Below, one piece after another: positions 41,785 through 49,850 of a stretch of DNA of 64,000 bases (position 1 is its first letter; each line of letters opens with the position of its first letter). The notes beneath the pieces are model-generated. The model saw only the letters and a program-made list of their open reading frames with translations, made no database searches and was not told the DNA's origin. The stretch is taken from IMG/VR virus record IMGVR_UViG_3300028557_000035, positions 1-64,000 of that record; one strand, written 5' to 3'. The stretch comes from a virus. A program made the position numbers and the translations under genes.

Positions 41785-42051
41785 ATGACTAAGAAAATTT
41801 CTATCAAAGTTTTTGGCGACCCCGGACACGCTTGGGCACGTTTCCCCAAAGCACGACTGGTCAAGCTTGGTATCGCTGATAAGATTACCCCCTACAGTTA
41901 TCAGAATGGAGCTAATGCTTTCCTTGAGGAAGACTGTGACCTGTCAACATTGATGGCGGCTCTTAAGGCCAAGGGCTATGAAGTCAAATTCAATGAGAGT
42001 TTTACCAATAAACAAAGCAAAATCCGTGGTTATTGCTCATACAGAATTTGA
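41785..42051 (+). CDS. Small early-type phage protein, 88 aa
   Basis: Start chosen at ATG 41785 because the longer reading frame (from 41707) would begin inside the promoter; TTAAAGGA precedes it. Contains VFGDPGHAWARFPKARLVKLG, an LAVKLG-like helix and a Gly-His motif. Function unknown. Its stop codon TGA lies within the next -35 box. Confidence 0.75.
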   Translation: MTKKISIKVFGDPGHAWARFPKARLVKLGIADKITPYSYQNGANAFLEEDCDLSTLMAALKAKGYEVKFNESFTNKQSKIRGYCSYRI

Positions 42052-42076
42052 CAATAAATGGACATTGTGCTATAAT
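42048..42076 (+). promoter_or_regulatory. Repeated sigma70-type promoter, copy 5 (leaderless)
   Basis: TTGACA, 17 nt, TATAAT. The -10 box ends 6 nt before the ATG at 42083. The -35 overlaps the previous stop. The spacer begins like the other copies (ATAAATGGA) but then diverges. Confidence 0.85.
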
Positions 42077-42082
42077 ACATTT

Positions 42083-42307
42083 ATGAAATCAAAAATCTTT
42101 ATTAATCAACGTGACAACGACAAGTATTTCAAGCAGAAAATGCCTACTTGGCGCAATGGTTTCTGTGAGATTGTGCGTAATGTCACTATTGAACCAGATC
42201 CTCACGGCATCTATATGGATGGTGAGTGGGGTTACATCACGGTCTATGGCCGTAAGATTTATGTCACTAGGGCCGGCACTGAATTTTCTTTTGAAATTCG
42301 TGGCTAA
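42083..42307 (+). CDS. Small early-type phage protein, 74 aa
   Basis: Start at ATG 42083, 6 nt after the -10 box; no Shine-Dalgarno, so probably leaderless. A longer frame from 41978 would run through the promoter. Beta-rich protein (MDGEWGYITVYGRKIYVTR). Function unknown. Confidence 0.72.
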   Translation: MKSKIFINQRDNDKYFKQKMPTWRNGFCEIVRNVTIEPDPHGIYMDGEWGYITVYGRKIYVTRAGTEFSFEIRG

Positions 42308-42311
42308 AAGG

Positions 42312-42340
42312 TTGACAATAAATGATTTTGGGTATATAAT
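42312..42340 (+). promoter_or_regulatory. Repeated sigma70-type promoter, copy 6
   Basis: TTGACA, 17 nt (ATAAATGATTTTGGGTA), TATAAT; one spacer substitution relative to copy 1. The shared leader (GAATCTTAAACAGT) follows. Confidence 0.9.
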
Positions 42341-42374
42341 AGAATCTTAAACAGTTAAACAAAGGACTTACAAA

Positions 42375-42854
42375 ATGGCAACTCGCTCTACAATCGCTCT
42401 CGAATTCGCTGATGGTACTATTGGTCAAGTGTATTGTCACTGGGATGGTTATTTAGCTCACAACGGTAAAATGTTGATGGAGTATTATTCTAATCCCTTC
42501 GTTTTGCGTGACTTGATTGACCTCGGTAGCTTGTCTAGCTTGCGTCCTCAAATTGGTACTAAACATCCCTTCAGTATGTTTGAAGCAAACATGACACAGG
42601 ATGAATACGCTAACCTGTATCGTGACATGTGTACATTCTATGGACGTGATCGTGGTGAAGGTGAATACGAGGCTACATACTTTAAAGACTATGATCTACA
42701 CTTTTTGGTTGACGGTCAAGAAGAAGAATACGATTACATTTTGCGTAATGTTAATGGTGTTGCTACTTGGTTCGTATCCGATCACGGCGGTGACTTTAAG
42801 TTGTTGACAGAGGCACTTGCTAAAGAAGCACAAGAAGAATTAGAGGTAGCTTAA
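42375..42854 (+). CDS. Conserved phage protein, 159 aa
   Basis: Begins MATRSTIALEFADGTIGQVY then CHWDGYLAHNG and VLRDLIDLGSLSSL. The MATRS...Y-C-H-W-D-G-Y pattern marks a family very common in phage genomes without known function. Fourth gene of the early cassette cluster, with its own promoter and AAAGGA site. Confidence 0.85.
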   Translation: MATRSTIALEFADGTIGQVYCHWDGYLAHNGKMLMEYYSNPFVLRDLIDLGSLSSLRPQIGTKHPFSMFEANMTQDEYANLYRDMCTFYGRDRGEGEYEATYFKDYDLHFLVDGQEEEYDYILRNVNGVATWFVSDHGGDFKLLTEALAKEAQEELEVA

Positions 42855-42855
42855 T

Positions 42856-43188
42856 ATGGAAGCAGTAGTAGAAACAACAGTTTGGAATGATAGCAACCTT
42901 GCCAATCACACATACTTACTTGATGGAACCAAAATGGTTGCGTATATCAAGGTTGGTTCTACTACTCCTGTCTATTTCAAATCTCCGATCACAATAGACA
43001 AACGTGGTCGTAAATTTGTAACAGTAAACCCGAATCCTTTTAAAAAGATTAAAGAAAAGAGTACAATAGTCAAAGTGTCTGGTAGTAAAGGCAATGTCTA
43101 TTCTATCGACACTGATGAAAAAACTTGTACATGTCCAGGATATATGTATCGTGGAACTTGTAAACACATTACGGAGTTAGTTAAATGA
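42856..43188 (+). CDS. SWIM zinc-finger protein
   Basis: A 110-aa protein with the SWIM motif at the C-terminus: Cys91-x-Cys93 (TCTCPG) and Cys102-x-His104 (GTCKHI). SWIM domains bind DNA or proteins. The N-terminal part is beta-rich (IKVGSTTPVYFKSPITID). Sits 1 nt after the preceding gene. Confidence 0.82.
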   Translation: MEAVVETTVWNDSNLANHTYLLDGTKMVAYIKVGSTTPVYFKSPITIDKRGRKFVTVNPNPFKKIKEKSTIVKVSGSKGNVYSIDTDEKTCTCPGYMYRGTCKHITELVK

Positions 43189-43397
43189 ATGATTATAATA
43201 CGCATATAGATCCCGAGTATCCATACTCTATCGTAATACCCACTAACAACATACAAATGTCAGCGACTAATAGTCCTACAAGTAAGTGGTTACGAACTAA
43301 AAAGTATCCCTACATTGTAGGTGGTACTTTTGAAAGACACATTTTTAGATTTAAAGAATACAAACATGCTAAAGCGTTTGCGTTAAAATGGAAATAA
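43185..43397 (+). CDS. Small phage protein, 70 aa
   Basis: Overlaps the SWIM protein stop. Basic C-terminal half (FRFKEYKHAKAFALKWK). No recognised domain. Confidence 0.65.
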   Translation: MNDYNTHIDPEYPYSIVIPTNNIQMSATNSPTSKWLRTKKYPYIVGGTFERHIFRFKEYKHAKAFALKWK

Positions 43398-43398
43398 A

Positions 43399-44247
43399 AT
43401 GAGAATAGCATTATGCAGTGACCTGCATTTAGAGTTTGAAGATGTAGACCTCAAGAATACAGAAAATGCTGAGGTCCTTATCCTATCGGGTGATATTATG
43501 TTGGCGGCAGATTTACATAGTCATCCGGAAATAGATTATGAAATGTATTCGACTGTTAAACTTGAAGACCTAGGTCGCAGACAAAAAACAGCATTACGCT
43601 TCCGTGACTTCCTCAAACGAGTAAGTAATGGGTTTCCTCACGTTGTTTATGTTGCAGGCAACCACGAATTCTATCACGGCAAATGGAATGCTAGTTTAGA
43701 GCACCTACGTACTGAATGTGCCAAGTACCCAAATATTTACTTTTTGGAACGTGATATCAAAGTCATTAATGATTATACATTCATTGGTGCTACATTGTGG
43801 ACCGATTGTAATAAGAGTGATAGATTAACTATATTGTCATTGAATGACATGATGAATGATTACCGTGTTATTCGCAACGATGAACATGAGTATGCTAGAT
43901 TGCACCCAGATAGTACAATACAACGCCATCATCAAACGATTGGTTATTTGAAGGCAGTTTTACCTGATTTGAAAGATAAAAAGGTTGTGTTTGTAGGACA
44001 TCATGGTCCTTCTGCAATGAGTACACACCCTAGATATCAATACGAAACACATATGAATGGTGGATATCGCAGTGAGTTAAGTGAGTTTATTTTGGATCAT
44101 CCGCAAATTAAATTATGGACTCACGGTCATATGCACGACCCGTTTGACTATATGATCGGCACGACCAGAGTGGTTTGTAATCCTCGCGGATATTCGGGCC
44201 ACGATGAACAAGCTGATGTATTTCAGCTAAAGTTTTTGGACATATAA
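43399..44247 (+). CDS. Calcineurin-like metallophosphoesterase
   Basis: A 282-aa phosphoesterase with every metal motif intact: SDLHLEF (Asp8, His10), SGDIM (Asp32), VAGNHEFYHG (Asn88, His89), VGHHGPS, and GHMHDPFDY near the C-terminus. Could cut cyclic nucleotides, nucleic acids or phosphoproteins; substrate unknown. Paralogue of the degenerate protein at 37603. Confidence 0.92.
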   Translation: MRIALCSDLHLEFEDVDLKNTENAEVLILSGDIMLAADLHSHPEIDYEMYSTVKLEDLGRRQKTALRFRDFLKRVSNGFPHVVYVAGNHEFYHGKWNASLEHLRTECAKYPNIYFLERDIKVINDYTFIGATLWTDCNKSDRLTILSLNDMMNDYRVIRNDEHEYARLHPDSTIQRHHQTIGYLKAVLPDLKDKKVVFVGHHGPSAMSTHPRYQYETHMNGGYRSELSEFILDHPQIKLWTHGHMHDPFDYMIGTTRVVCNPRGYSGHDEQADVFQLKFLDI

Positions 44248-44271
44248 ATGAAACAAGGTGTCCAGAATATA

Positions 44272-44300
44272 TTGTATGATAATAGAAAGTATCGTATAAT
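44272..44300 (+). promoter_or_regulatory. Sigma70-type promoter
   Basis: TTGTAT and TATAAT with a 17-nt spacer, before the ATG at 44344. Because of it the first 32 codons of a longer frame from 44248 are disregarded. Confidence 0.6.
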
Positions 44301-44343
44301 CTATACACGTTGTGAGAACAACGAAATTTTTAAGGAAAATAAA

Positions 44344-44604
44344 ATGAACGTAACTAAGCAAACAGCCTTACTTGAGGCACTAAAGAACGGTGAAGAACTC
44401 ACTGCAAAGCAAATCACAAGCCGTTTCGGTATTGCTAACCCAACAGCAACCGTAAGCGACCTTCGCATCCGCGGTGGTTTTGCTGTTTACGCTAACAAGC
44501 GTACCAACAAGCGTGGTGAAACTTTCACTAAGTACCGTTTGGGTACACCAACCCGTGCAGTAGTAGCCGCAGGTTACCGTGCAATGGCAATGGGTCTAGT
44601 TTAA
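44344..44604 (+). CDS. Helix-turn-helix protein, 86 aa
   Basis: Start after TTAAGGAAAATAAA. Predicted winged helix: EALKNGEELTAKQITSRFGI then TVSDLRIRGG and a basic wing (ANKRTNKRGE). Alternating helices and conserved Gly suggest DNA binding; similar small regulators occur in T4-like phages. A terminator follows the stop. Possibly a transcription regulator of phage genes. Confidence 0.75.
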   Translation: MNVTKQTALLEALKNGEELTAKQITSRFGIANPTATVSDLRIRGGFAVYANKRTNKRGETFTKYRLGTPTRAVVAAGYRAMAMGLV

Positions 44605-44624
44605 TCTCTATATTGAGATAAAAC

Positions 44625-44645
44625 AAAGGGCATTCGTGCCCTTTT
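44625..44645 (+). terminator. Rho-independent terminator with a TTCG loop
   Basis: AAAGGGCA and TGCCCTTT pair perfectly (8 bp) around the TTCG tetraloop; TTTTCC ends the run. Confidence 0.85.
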
Positions 44646-44659
44646 CCTACGTGTATCAC

Positions 44660-44688
44660 TTGCGTTTAATTCAAAAGTATGTTATAAT
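44660..44688 (+). promoter_or_regulatory. Sigma70-type promoter before the cupin gene
   Basis: TTGCGT and TATAAT with a 17-nt spacer, then TAGGAGAA and ATG 44711. Confidence 0.75.
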
Positions 44689-44710
44689 ATTACATAGTAT
44701 AGGAGAATGT

Positions 44711-45226
44711 ATGAGTTTATTTCACAAGATTATGAACAAGCTAGGTCGTTATCGTTTAATTCCTGATCGCCGTACAGGTCTAGACTATATGCACCGTTAC
44801 TATTTGTTCTTAAAAGACCGTAGTTGGTTTCCCTTCAATGTTACACTACATAAAATTGTGCGTAGTGACGATCCTATTATGCACGATCATCCTTGGTCTT
44901 ATATGACAATTGTTCTTAGTGGTGGTTACTGGGAACACACTCCTGTTTTTAACAATGAAGGTAAAATGATTACTGAGTTTCAAACGTGGCGTGGTCCCGG
45001 TAGTATCATTAAACGTAGTGCAGGTGAATATCATTGGCTTGAATTAGAAGAAGGAACTACTGCTACTACATTATTCTTTATGGGAACACAACAACGTGAA
45101 TGGGGTTTCTTAACTAAGACAAAAACAGGCAGAGATCGTTGGGTAAAACATGAACATTATCTAACTGATTGGAAACCCTATCACGAAAAATATGTTATGA
45201 GTAAAGCAAATAGGAAAGAAAAATGA
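44711..45226 (+). CDS. Cupin-fold (RmlC-like) protein
   Basis: A 171-aa protein with metal-site cupin motif 1 (HDHPWSYMTIVLSGGYWE) and a second strand with GPGSIIKRSAGEYHWLEL. This fits the jelly-roll cupin found in dioxygenases and sugar epimerases. The N-terminal MSLFHKIMNKLGRYRLIPDR looks like a basic helix. Substrate unknown. A longer frame begins upstream at the terminator and is rejected. Confidence 0.8.
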   Translation: MSLFHKIMNKLGRYRLIPDRRTGLDYMHRYYLFLKDRSWFPFNVTLHKIVRSDDPIMHDHPWSYMTIVLSGGYWEHTPVFNNEGKMITEFQTWRGPGSIIKRSAGEYHWLELEEGTTATTLFFMGTQQREWGFLTKTKTGRDRWVKHEHYLTDWKPYHEKYVMSKANRKEK

Positions 45227-45381
45227 CGTTAAATCTTCTTGCAATGTTGTTCTTTGGTTACTTGTTAGTAAAGACGGATTACACAGTAAAGGCTAGATGG
45301 ATGTATTATATGGATGGATTAGTTTTTGCAGTTAATTTTGCAATAGTTTTTTTATATATAACTGATAAGTTAGGAATTTGA
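45223..45381 (+). CDS. Small membrane protein, 52 aa
   Basis: Two hydrophobic segments (LNLLAMLFFGYLLV and LVFAVNFAIVFLYI) with a short polar middle. ATGA overlap. Function unknown. Confidence 0.6.
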   Translation: MTLNLLAMLFFGYLLVKTDYTVKARWMYYMDGLVFAVNFAIVFLYITDKLGI

Positions 45382-45382
45382 T

Positions 45383-45664
45383 ATGAATGATGATACAAAA
45401 GAAATATTGACCATTCTACAAGAAGAATGTGCTGAGGTTATTGTAGAGGTTAGTAAGTGTTTTAGATTTGGGCCAGACCAAATGATGGAAGGTATGGATG
45501 TTACTAATATGGAACGATTACAAAAAGAAATAGGAGACTTGCAAGCAATGATTGAGTTACTTATAGATAACAAAGTAGGTGTAACTACTCAAGGTCTTAA
45601 AGAAGCTAAAAAAGCAAAGTTTCAAAAACTGAAACAATGGTCTAATCTAACTATTACTAAATAA
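45383..45664 (+). CDS. MazG-like nucleotide pyrophosphohydrolase
   Basis: A 93-aa all-helical NTP pyrophosphatase-type protein. The metal-binding motif is EECAEVIVEVSKCFRF (Glu14, Glu15, Glu18) and LQKEIGDLQAMI (Glu49, Asp52), the E-x2-D second pair. Phage MazG may hydrolyse (d)NTPs or (p)ppGpp-related nucleotides. At this size it is the single-domain form. Confidence 0.8.
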   Translation: MNDDTKEILTILQEECAEVIVEVSKCFRFGPDQMMEGMDVTNMERLQKEIGDLQAMIELLIDNKVGVTTQGLKEAKKAKFQKLKQWSNLTITK

Positions 45665-45667
45665 ACT

Positions 45668-46018
45668 ATGTTCGAAATTCTTATTTTGTTGGTTGTTTTT
45701 TGTGTAGGCTTCTACGTTGGTGAGTCTTTATTTGCATATCGTATTCGTCATCTAATTTACAAAGAAGCAAAGGCTCAGGGAATAGAACTTGATTTACCAA
45801 TTTCTACAAAACCTGATATTGCTAAATTGTTTGTTGAGAAGGCTAATGATATGATGTATTTGTATGATTATGAAGCAAACACATTTTTATGTCAAGGTAA
45901 AACACTTGATGAGTTAGCGTCATTGGCACAAAAATATAAAAATATTAAATATGCTGTTGTAGCCGACGGCGATGATATGTTAATGTTTGTTGACGGGTGT
46001 GTTAAGGAAAAAGAATGA
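45668..46018 (+). CDS. Membrane-anchored hypothetical, 116 aa
   Basis: N-terminal transmembrane helix (FEILILLVVFCVGFYVG), followed by a soluble alpha/beta domain ending CVKEKE. Unknown function. The stop overlaps the next gene. Confidence 0.7.
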   Translation: MFEILILLVVFCVGFYVGESLFAYRIRHLIYKEAKAQGIELDLPISTKPDIAKLFVEKANDMMYLYDYEANTFLCQGKTLDELASLAQKYKNIKYAVVADGDDMLMFVDGCVKEKE

Positions 46019-46554
46019 AAGTTAAGATTGGGCCCTTTCCTAAAAAGGGTAATAGAAGAAAAATTGATATTCAAATCGATAAGTTTGATACCTGGAGTTT
46101 TGACCATACTCTAGCACACATTATCTATCCAGCACTACTACAACTTAAAGCAACTAAGCATGGTGTTCCCGGTGGTTTAGTAGACGATGTTGGTGGTGAA
46201 GATTGGAGTAGCCAAGAAAGTTTTGATTTCTATAAAGAAACACACGATGAATCTTGGACTATAGCCGCAAAACGTTGGGATGAAATATTAGATAAAATGA
46301 TTTGGTCATTTCAACAACTTACAGTAAATGACTATAGCGATAAATATCATCATGGTAAAATGGATATGGATTGGATTAAAAGTGATAAGACATTTCCGAA
46401 TCCAGTAACTGGAAAAATAGAAGCAACATTTCAAATGGTTGATAAAAATCCTGATGCACATTGGTATGACGCTGAAGGTCATCAATTACACGAAGATCGC
46501 ATCCAAGAAGGTTTAGAGTTGTTCGGTAAGTATTATAGAAGTTTATGGGATTAA
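46015..46554 (+). CDS. Conserved phage protein, 179 aa
   Basis: Begins MKVKIGPFPKKGNRRKIDIQ, then HTLAHIIYPALLQL, GVPGG and a run with DKMIWSFQQL. I recognise the IGP-F-P...LA-IIYP-LLQL pattern from many phages; function not established. Confidence 0.78.
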   Translation: MKVKIGPFPKKGNRRKIDIQIDKFDTWSFDHTLAHIIYPALLQLKATKHGVPGGLVDDVGGEDWSSQESFDFYKETHDESWTIAAKRWDEILDKMIWSFQQLTVNDYSDKYHHGKMDMDWIKSDKTFPNPVTGKIEATFQMVDKNPDAHWYDAEGHQLHEDRIQEGLELFGKYYRSLWD

Positions 46555-46555
46555 T

Positions 46556-46795
46556 ATGTTTGATAAAATGGCGCAACAACTAGAACTACAAACTCTGGGT
46601 AAAGGTAAGAAAGATTTTAAAATTACTAAACAAGAGTTTGATGATTTTCTCAAAGGGTTTCTATTTGAACAAATCAAAGGTGACTACAAGTTAGGTGAAG
46701 CCTTTTGCAAAAAGTATGACGAGCCGAATTATGTATTGAGTATCTTACCCGATCATAGTGCAAAATCACACATTAAAAAGTTTTACGTGAAATGA
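46556..46795 (+). CDS. Small phage protein, 79 aa
   Basis: Helical, with [20 protein letters not shown]. Follows the previous stop by 1 nt and overlaps the ferredoxin start. No function assigned. Confidence 0.65.
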   Translation: MFDKMAQQLELQTLGKGKKDFKITKQEFDDFLKGFLFEQIKGDYKLGEAFCKKYDEPNYVLSILPDHSAKSHIKKFYVK

Positions 46796-47112
46796 CACAT
46801 TTAGTTACCGAAAATTGCATTAAATGCAAACACACAGATTGCGTAGACGTTTGTCCTGTAGACTGTTTTTATGAGGGGCCTAACTTTCTTGTAATCAATC
46901 CTGATGAGTGTATTGATTGTGCAGTATGTATTCCTGAATGTCCGGTGGGTGCAATTAGTGCCCAAGAAGATACACCCAATGCAAGTGTTTGGTTTGATAT
47001 CAATATGAGATTAAGTCAGAAGTGGCCCAATATTACAAAGAAGAAACCTGCATTACCCGATGCTGAAGAATGGAAAGATAAACCTAACAAAGTTGATTTA
47101 CTAGAAGAATAA
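46792..47112 (+). CDS. fdxA: 7Fe ferredoxin (FdxA type)
   Basis: A 106-aa ferredoxin of the Azotobacter FdI type. Cluster ligands by analogy: a [3Fe-4S] cluster from Cys9, Cys17 and Cys50, and a [4Fe-4S] cluster from Cys21, Cys40, Cys43 and Cys46. [21 protein letters not shown] and [16 protein letters not shown] are diagnostic. Phage ferredoxins are usually plant-type 2Fe; this one is unusual. It could donate electrons to the phage radical SAM enzymes. ATGA overlap with the gene before. Confidence 0.93.
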   Translation: MTHLVTENCIKCKHTDCVDVCPVDCFYEGPNFLVINPDECIDCAVCIPECPVGAISAQEDTPNASVWFDINMRLSQKWPNITKKKPALPDAEEWKDKPNKVDLLEE

Positions 47113-47121
47113 TGTAGTTAA

Positions 47122-47973
47122 ATGGTTGATGAACAATATATAAACGGTACGTATTTTAAAAGGTATTCACTTACGACAAATGAACACCTGTTGTTTTTGT
47201 TACCTGGTCAAAGTATCAGTCCTAGAGGATTTTGGGATTTTGAATTACCTGAGGGCAAGACTCATAGTGAATATTTTGTTGAAGCAGGAATAGATGTAAT
47301 ATTATTTGATCCAATTGGTTATGGAAAGTCTACTGATTTTTATCAATACGATAGGGTAGATTATGCTAAACAAATCAAAGATGTGTCTGACACTATTACA
47401 AAACAATATAAATCTGCCACCTTACTAGGGTTTTCTTCCTCATCACCGGTAGCATTATGTTCTGTGCAGGATAAATTTTTTAATAAAGTAATTTTAGTTG
47501 GACCTAACATAGTAAATAATGCTGATGATAATTCATTACCTGACATAGACATATTTGAAACAAATATTGAAATGTTAAAACAAAAAAGATTAAAAGAAAT
47601 CAGTGATACAATTATACCAAAATCAAATCGCTTACCAAATTGGGAAGAAGCATTGGTTGAAATAATTAAAACAAATACAACTTATGTTAACGGCAATTGG
47701 CGTGTTCCGGGACAAATGGTAACCGATAGAATAAACTATTGGATAAATCATAAATCAAATGGGTTTGACGTTGATAAAATTTTACTAATAAAGCCTATCT
47801 TAGCTATCATAAGTGAATATGAAGTAGAGACCCCGGTGTCAGCACAAGGACTACTATTAAGTTTATTTCCAGATACACAGATAGTTACTATCCCAAATAG
47901 CACACATTTTTCAATGTGGGAAAATGATTGTGCAAAAACACGTGAATTTATTATACAATATTGTACAGAATGA
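47122..47973 (+). CDS. Alpha/beta hydrolase
   Basis: A 283-aa alpha/beta-hydrolase-fold protein. Nucleophile elbow GFSSSS with Ser105 preceded by a hydrophobic strand; FDPIGYGKS is the oxyanion-region loop; C-terminal NSTHFSMW carries the catalytic His. The acid is expected in the SEYEVETPV stretch. Substrate unknown. Its 3' end overlaps the deaminase gene. Confidence 0.82.
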   Translation: MVDEQYINGTYFKRYSLTTNEHLLFLLPGQSISPRGFWDFELPEGKTHSEYFVEAGIDVILFDPIGYGKSTDFYQYDRVDYAKQIKDVSDTITKQYKSATLLGFSSSSPVALCSVQDKFFNKVILVGPNIVNNADDNSLPDIDIFETNIEMLKQKRLKEISDTIIPKSNRLPNWEEALVEIIKTNTTYVNGNWRVPGQMVTDRINYWINHKSNGFDVDKILLIKPILAIISEYEVETPVSAQGLLLSLFPDTQIVTIPNSTHFSMWENDCAKTREFIIQYCTE

Positions 47974-48491
47974 AGCAAAAATTTATAGACTATTACATGG
48001 ATATTGCTGAACTAACTAGTAAGTTAAGTTCTGCTATTAGATTAAACGTTGGTGCTGTTATCGTTAAAGGTAATAAGATTCTAGGTACAGGATACAATGG
48101 TATGCCGACTGGATGGACTAACGAATGCGAATACAAAGACTATATGAGCGGTGATGCAGGTGGTTGGCTTAATCCAAATGAGATTTATGAGCGATGGCCA
48201 CTTGAAGAATATGATCCTGCTGTCGAATCTAATCGTAGATATCGTTTAGTTACTAAGGATGAAGTATTACATGCGGAAATGAATGCAATTGCCAAAGTGT
48301 CCTCAAGTACTGAATCAAGTGAGGACGCCACGTTATTCATTACACATGCACCCTGCATACACTGTGCAAAAGCTATATATCAATCTGGTATCAAAAATGT
48401 ATTCTATAGAGAAGCATATAGAGATACAAAAGGATTAGAATTTTTAGAACAAGGCGGTGTGAATGTCACCAAATACCCAGTACAAAACTAG
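47970..48491 (+). CDS. Deoxycytidylate deaminase
   Basis: A 173-aa zinc deaminase converting dCMP to dUMP for dTMP synthesis. Active-site motif HAEMNAI (His101, Glu103) and APCIHCAKAI (Cys129, Cys132) with zinc; SAIRLNVGAVIVKG and NGMPTGW are typical of T4-like deaminases. The start is the ATGA overlap with the hydrolase rather than an in-frame TTG. Supports phage pyrimidine supply. Confidence 0.94.
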   Translation: MKQKFIDYYMDIAELTSKLSSAIRLNVGAVIVKGNKILGTGYNGMPTGWTNECEYKDYMSGDAGGWLNPNEIYERWPLEEYDPAVESNRRYRLVTKDEVLHAEMNAIAKVSSSTESSEDATLFITHAPCIHCAKAIYQSGIKNVFYREAYRDTKGLEFLEQGGVNVTKYPVQN

Positions 48492-48663
48492 AATAACAAT
48501 TGGTTATGGTGAACTAAAACCAGTCATTGATTGGTGTCAAAGAAACTGCGCCAATGATTGGGGCTATGACTGTCAGGTACCTGCTGGACGTGATGGTGGA
48601 TTATATGATTTCTATTTTGAAACTGAATCAGATTACATAAACTTTATACTTTGGAAAAAATGA
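48463..48663 (+). CDS. Small phage protein, 66 aa (family of the gene at 6115)
   Basis: Overlaps the deaminase 3' end by 29 nt. Pattern VIDWCQRNCANDW...YDFYFETESDYINFILWK matches the plan of the 80-aa protein at 6115. Function unknown. Confidence 0.65.
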   Translation: MSPNTQYKTRITIGYGELKPVIDWCQRNCANDWGYDCQVPAGRDGGLYDFYFETESDYINFILWKK

Positions 48664-48929
48664 AATACTATACTTTTTACCGTGAGAACAACAACTTTGA
48701 TGATATCTTAAATGATGCAATTATCAAAAAAATTATCGATGAGAAAATACGTTGGTTTCAATATTTAATTATTGGGATGAATGAAAAGCACGAACAAACA
48801 TTTAGCTATATCACTTTAAAGTACGGTGATGAAATGAAACAAGAACTTGTTAAAGATTTCAGTCCAGTACCCGGCGTTGACTATATACCAAAACGTGATG
48901 CTAGTATATATAAAAAGACTATAGTATGA
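48660..48929 (+). CDS. Small phage protein, 89 aa
   Basis: ATG overlaps the previous stop (an in-frame TTG 9 nt earlier is less likely). Helical start (FDDILNDAIIKKIIDEK). Unknown function. Confidence 0.65.
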   Translation: MKYYTFYRENNNFDDILNDAIIKKIIDEKIRWFQYLIIGMNEKHEQTFSYITLKYGDEMKQELVKDFSPVPGVDYIPKRDASIYKKTIV

Positions 48930-49420
48930 ATCATGCAGAAATTTTATCAAAACTATCCAAATGGATGACAAGCTTTGTTGAAGTTCCAAATCCTAAATTA
49001 GGTGATTGGGCTCCATGTCCATATGCCAGACAAGCAAGAGTTAATAACAATATAGCTATCAAGTTCGCAGACGTAGTTGAATTTGATGCTTCTATAAACG
49101 AATCAATAGAAATACTGGGGCACAAAGAAGTTGTTGTTATTTGTTTTGACCATCTTACTATAGATCCAACAAGCTTGCAGGACTATGTGAAAAAGACAAA
49201 TGAAATATTAATGCCCATGAATTATGTTATACTTGAGGATCATCCTGACATAGTAGAAAACATAAACGGAGTGTGTATGAACTTTAGTGAGTGCGGATTA
49301 ATGGTTCTACAAAAACTAGACAAACTCAACAATGCTAGTGACCAACTCCGTGAAAAGGATTATTACGAGCACTGGTCGCAGGAAGATTTAGATTCAGTAG
49401 TAGCTTGGAGATATAAATAG
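48926..49420 (+). CDS. Conserved phage protein, 164 aa
   Basis: ATGA overlap. Contains GDWAPCPYARQARV and VICFDHLTIDPTSLQDYV, with NFSECGLMVLQKL near the end. The WAPCPYAR pattern occurs in cyanophage hypotheticals. Function unknown. Its stop codon lies within a TATAAATA octamer. Confidence 0.72.
   Translation: MNHAEILSKLSKWMTSFVEVPNPKLGDWAPCPYARQARVNNNIAIKFADVVEFDASINESIEILGHKEVVVICFDHLTIDPTSLQDYVKKTNEILMPMNYVILEDHPDIVENINGVCMNFSECGLMVLQKLDKLNNASDQLREKDYYEHWSQEDLDSVVAWRYK
49412..49419 (+). promoter_or_regulatory. T4-late-type octamer, exact TATAAATA, leaderless spacing
   Basis: TATAAATA, 5 nt before the ATG at 49425, across the previous stop codon. Confidence 0.6.
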
Positions 49421-49424
49421 ATTA

Positions 49425-49850
49425 ATGAAATTTGGTCGTATAGATTTAACAAAAACTACATATAATGTCACGTTGGATGCACACTTGTTAAATCCGGTAC
49501 CGGTCGATGAAATAAATAGAATATATAAAGCATATTGTCTATATAAGAATTTTAAAAGTGTCATGCCAATGATACCCGGTAGATTCACAATTCCGAATAC
49601 TGAAGTGTTTGGATATTATGAACAAGAAAAATTAATAGCTTGGAGTATGTATCGTATTTGGGATAAAGTAAATATTGTAATAGACCATCATGCATGGGAT
49701 TACAATAATCCTAAGTTGAGGATAGGTATAAATAGTTTGCAAAATGAATGCGCTATCTATCGTAATCGAGGCTATCGATACATGTATTTTGAATCTATTG
49801 AACCCTATATGTTAAATATACAGGGTTTTGAAATATTAGGAAATTTATAA
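49425..49850 (+). CDS. GNAT-like conserved phage protein, 141 aa
   Basis: Reads VPVDEINRIYKAYCLYKNF then VFGYYEQEKLIAWSMYRIW and LRIGINSLQNECAIYRNRGY. The central strand-helix-strand outline suggests the GNAT acetyltransferase fold (LIAWSMYRI, then INSLQNECA), as in related cyanophage proteins. No acetyl-CoA pyrophosphate loop is clear. Probably leaderless. Confidence 0.55.
   Translation: MKFGRIDLTKTTYNVTLDAHLLNPVPVDEINRIYKAYCLYKNFKSVMPMIPGRFTIPNTEVFGYYEQEKLIAWSMYRIWDKVNIVIDHHAWDYNNPKLRIGINSLQNECAIYRNRGYRYMYFESIEPYMLNIQGFEILGNL

Noticed and set aside
41978-42082. 5' extension of the 74-aa early gene
   Set aside because: It overlaps the previous gene and spans the promoter at 42048-42076.
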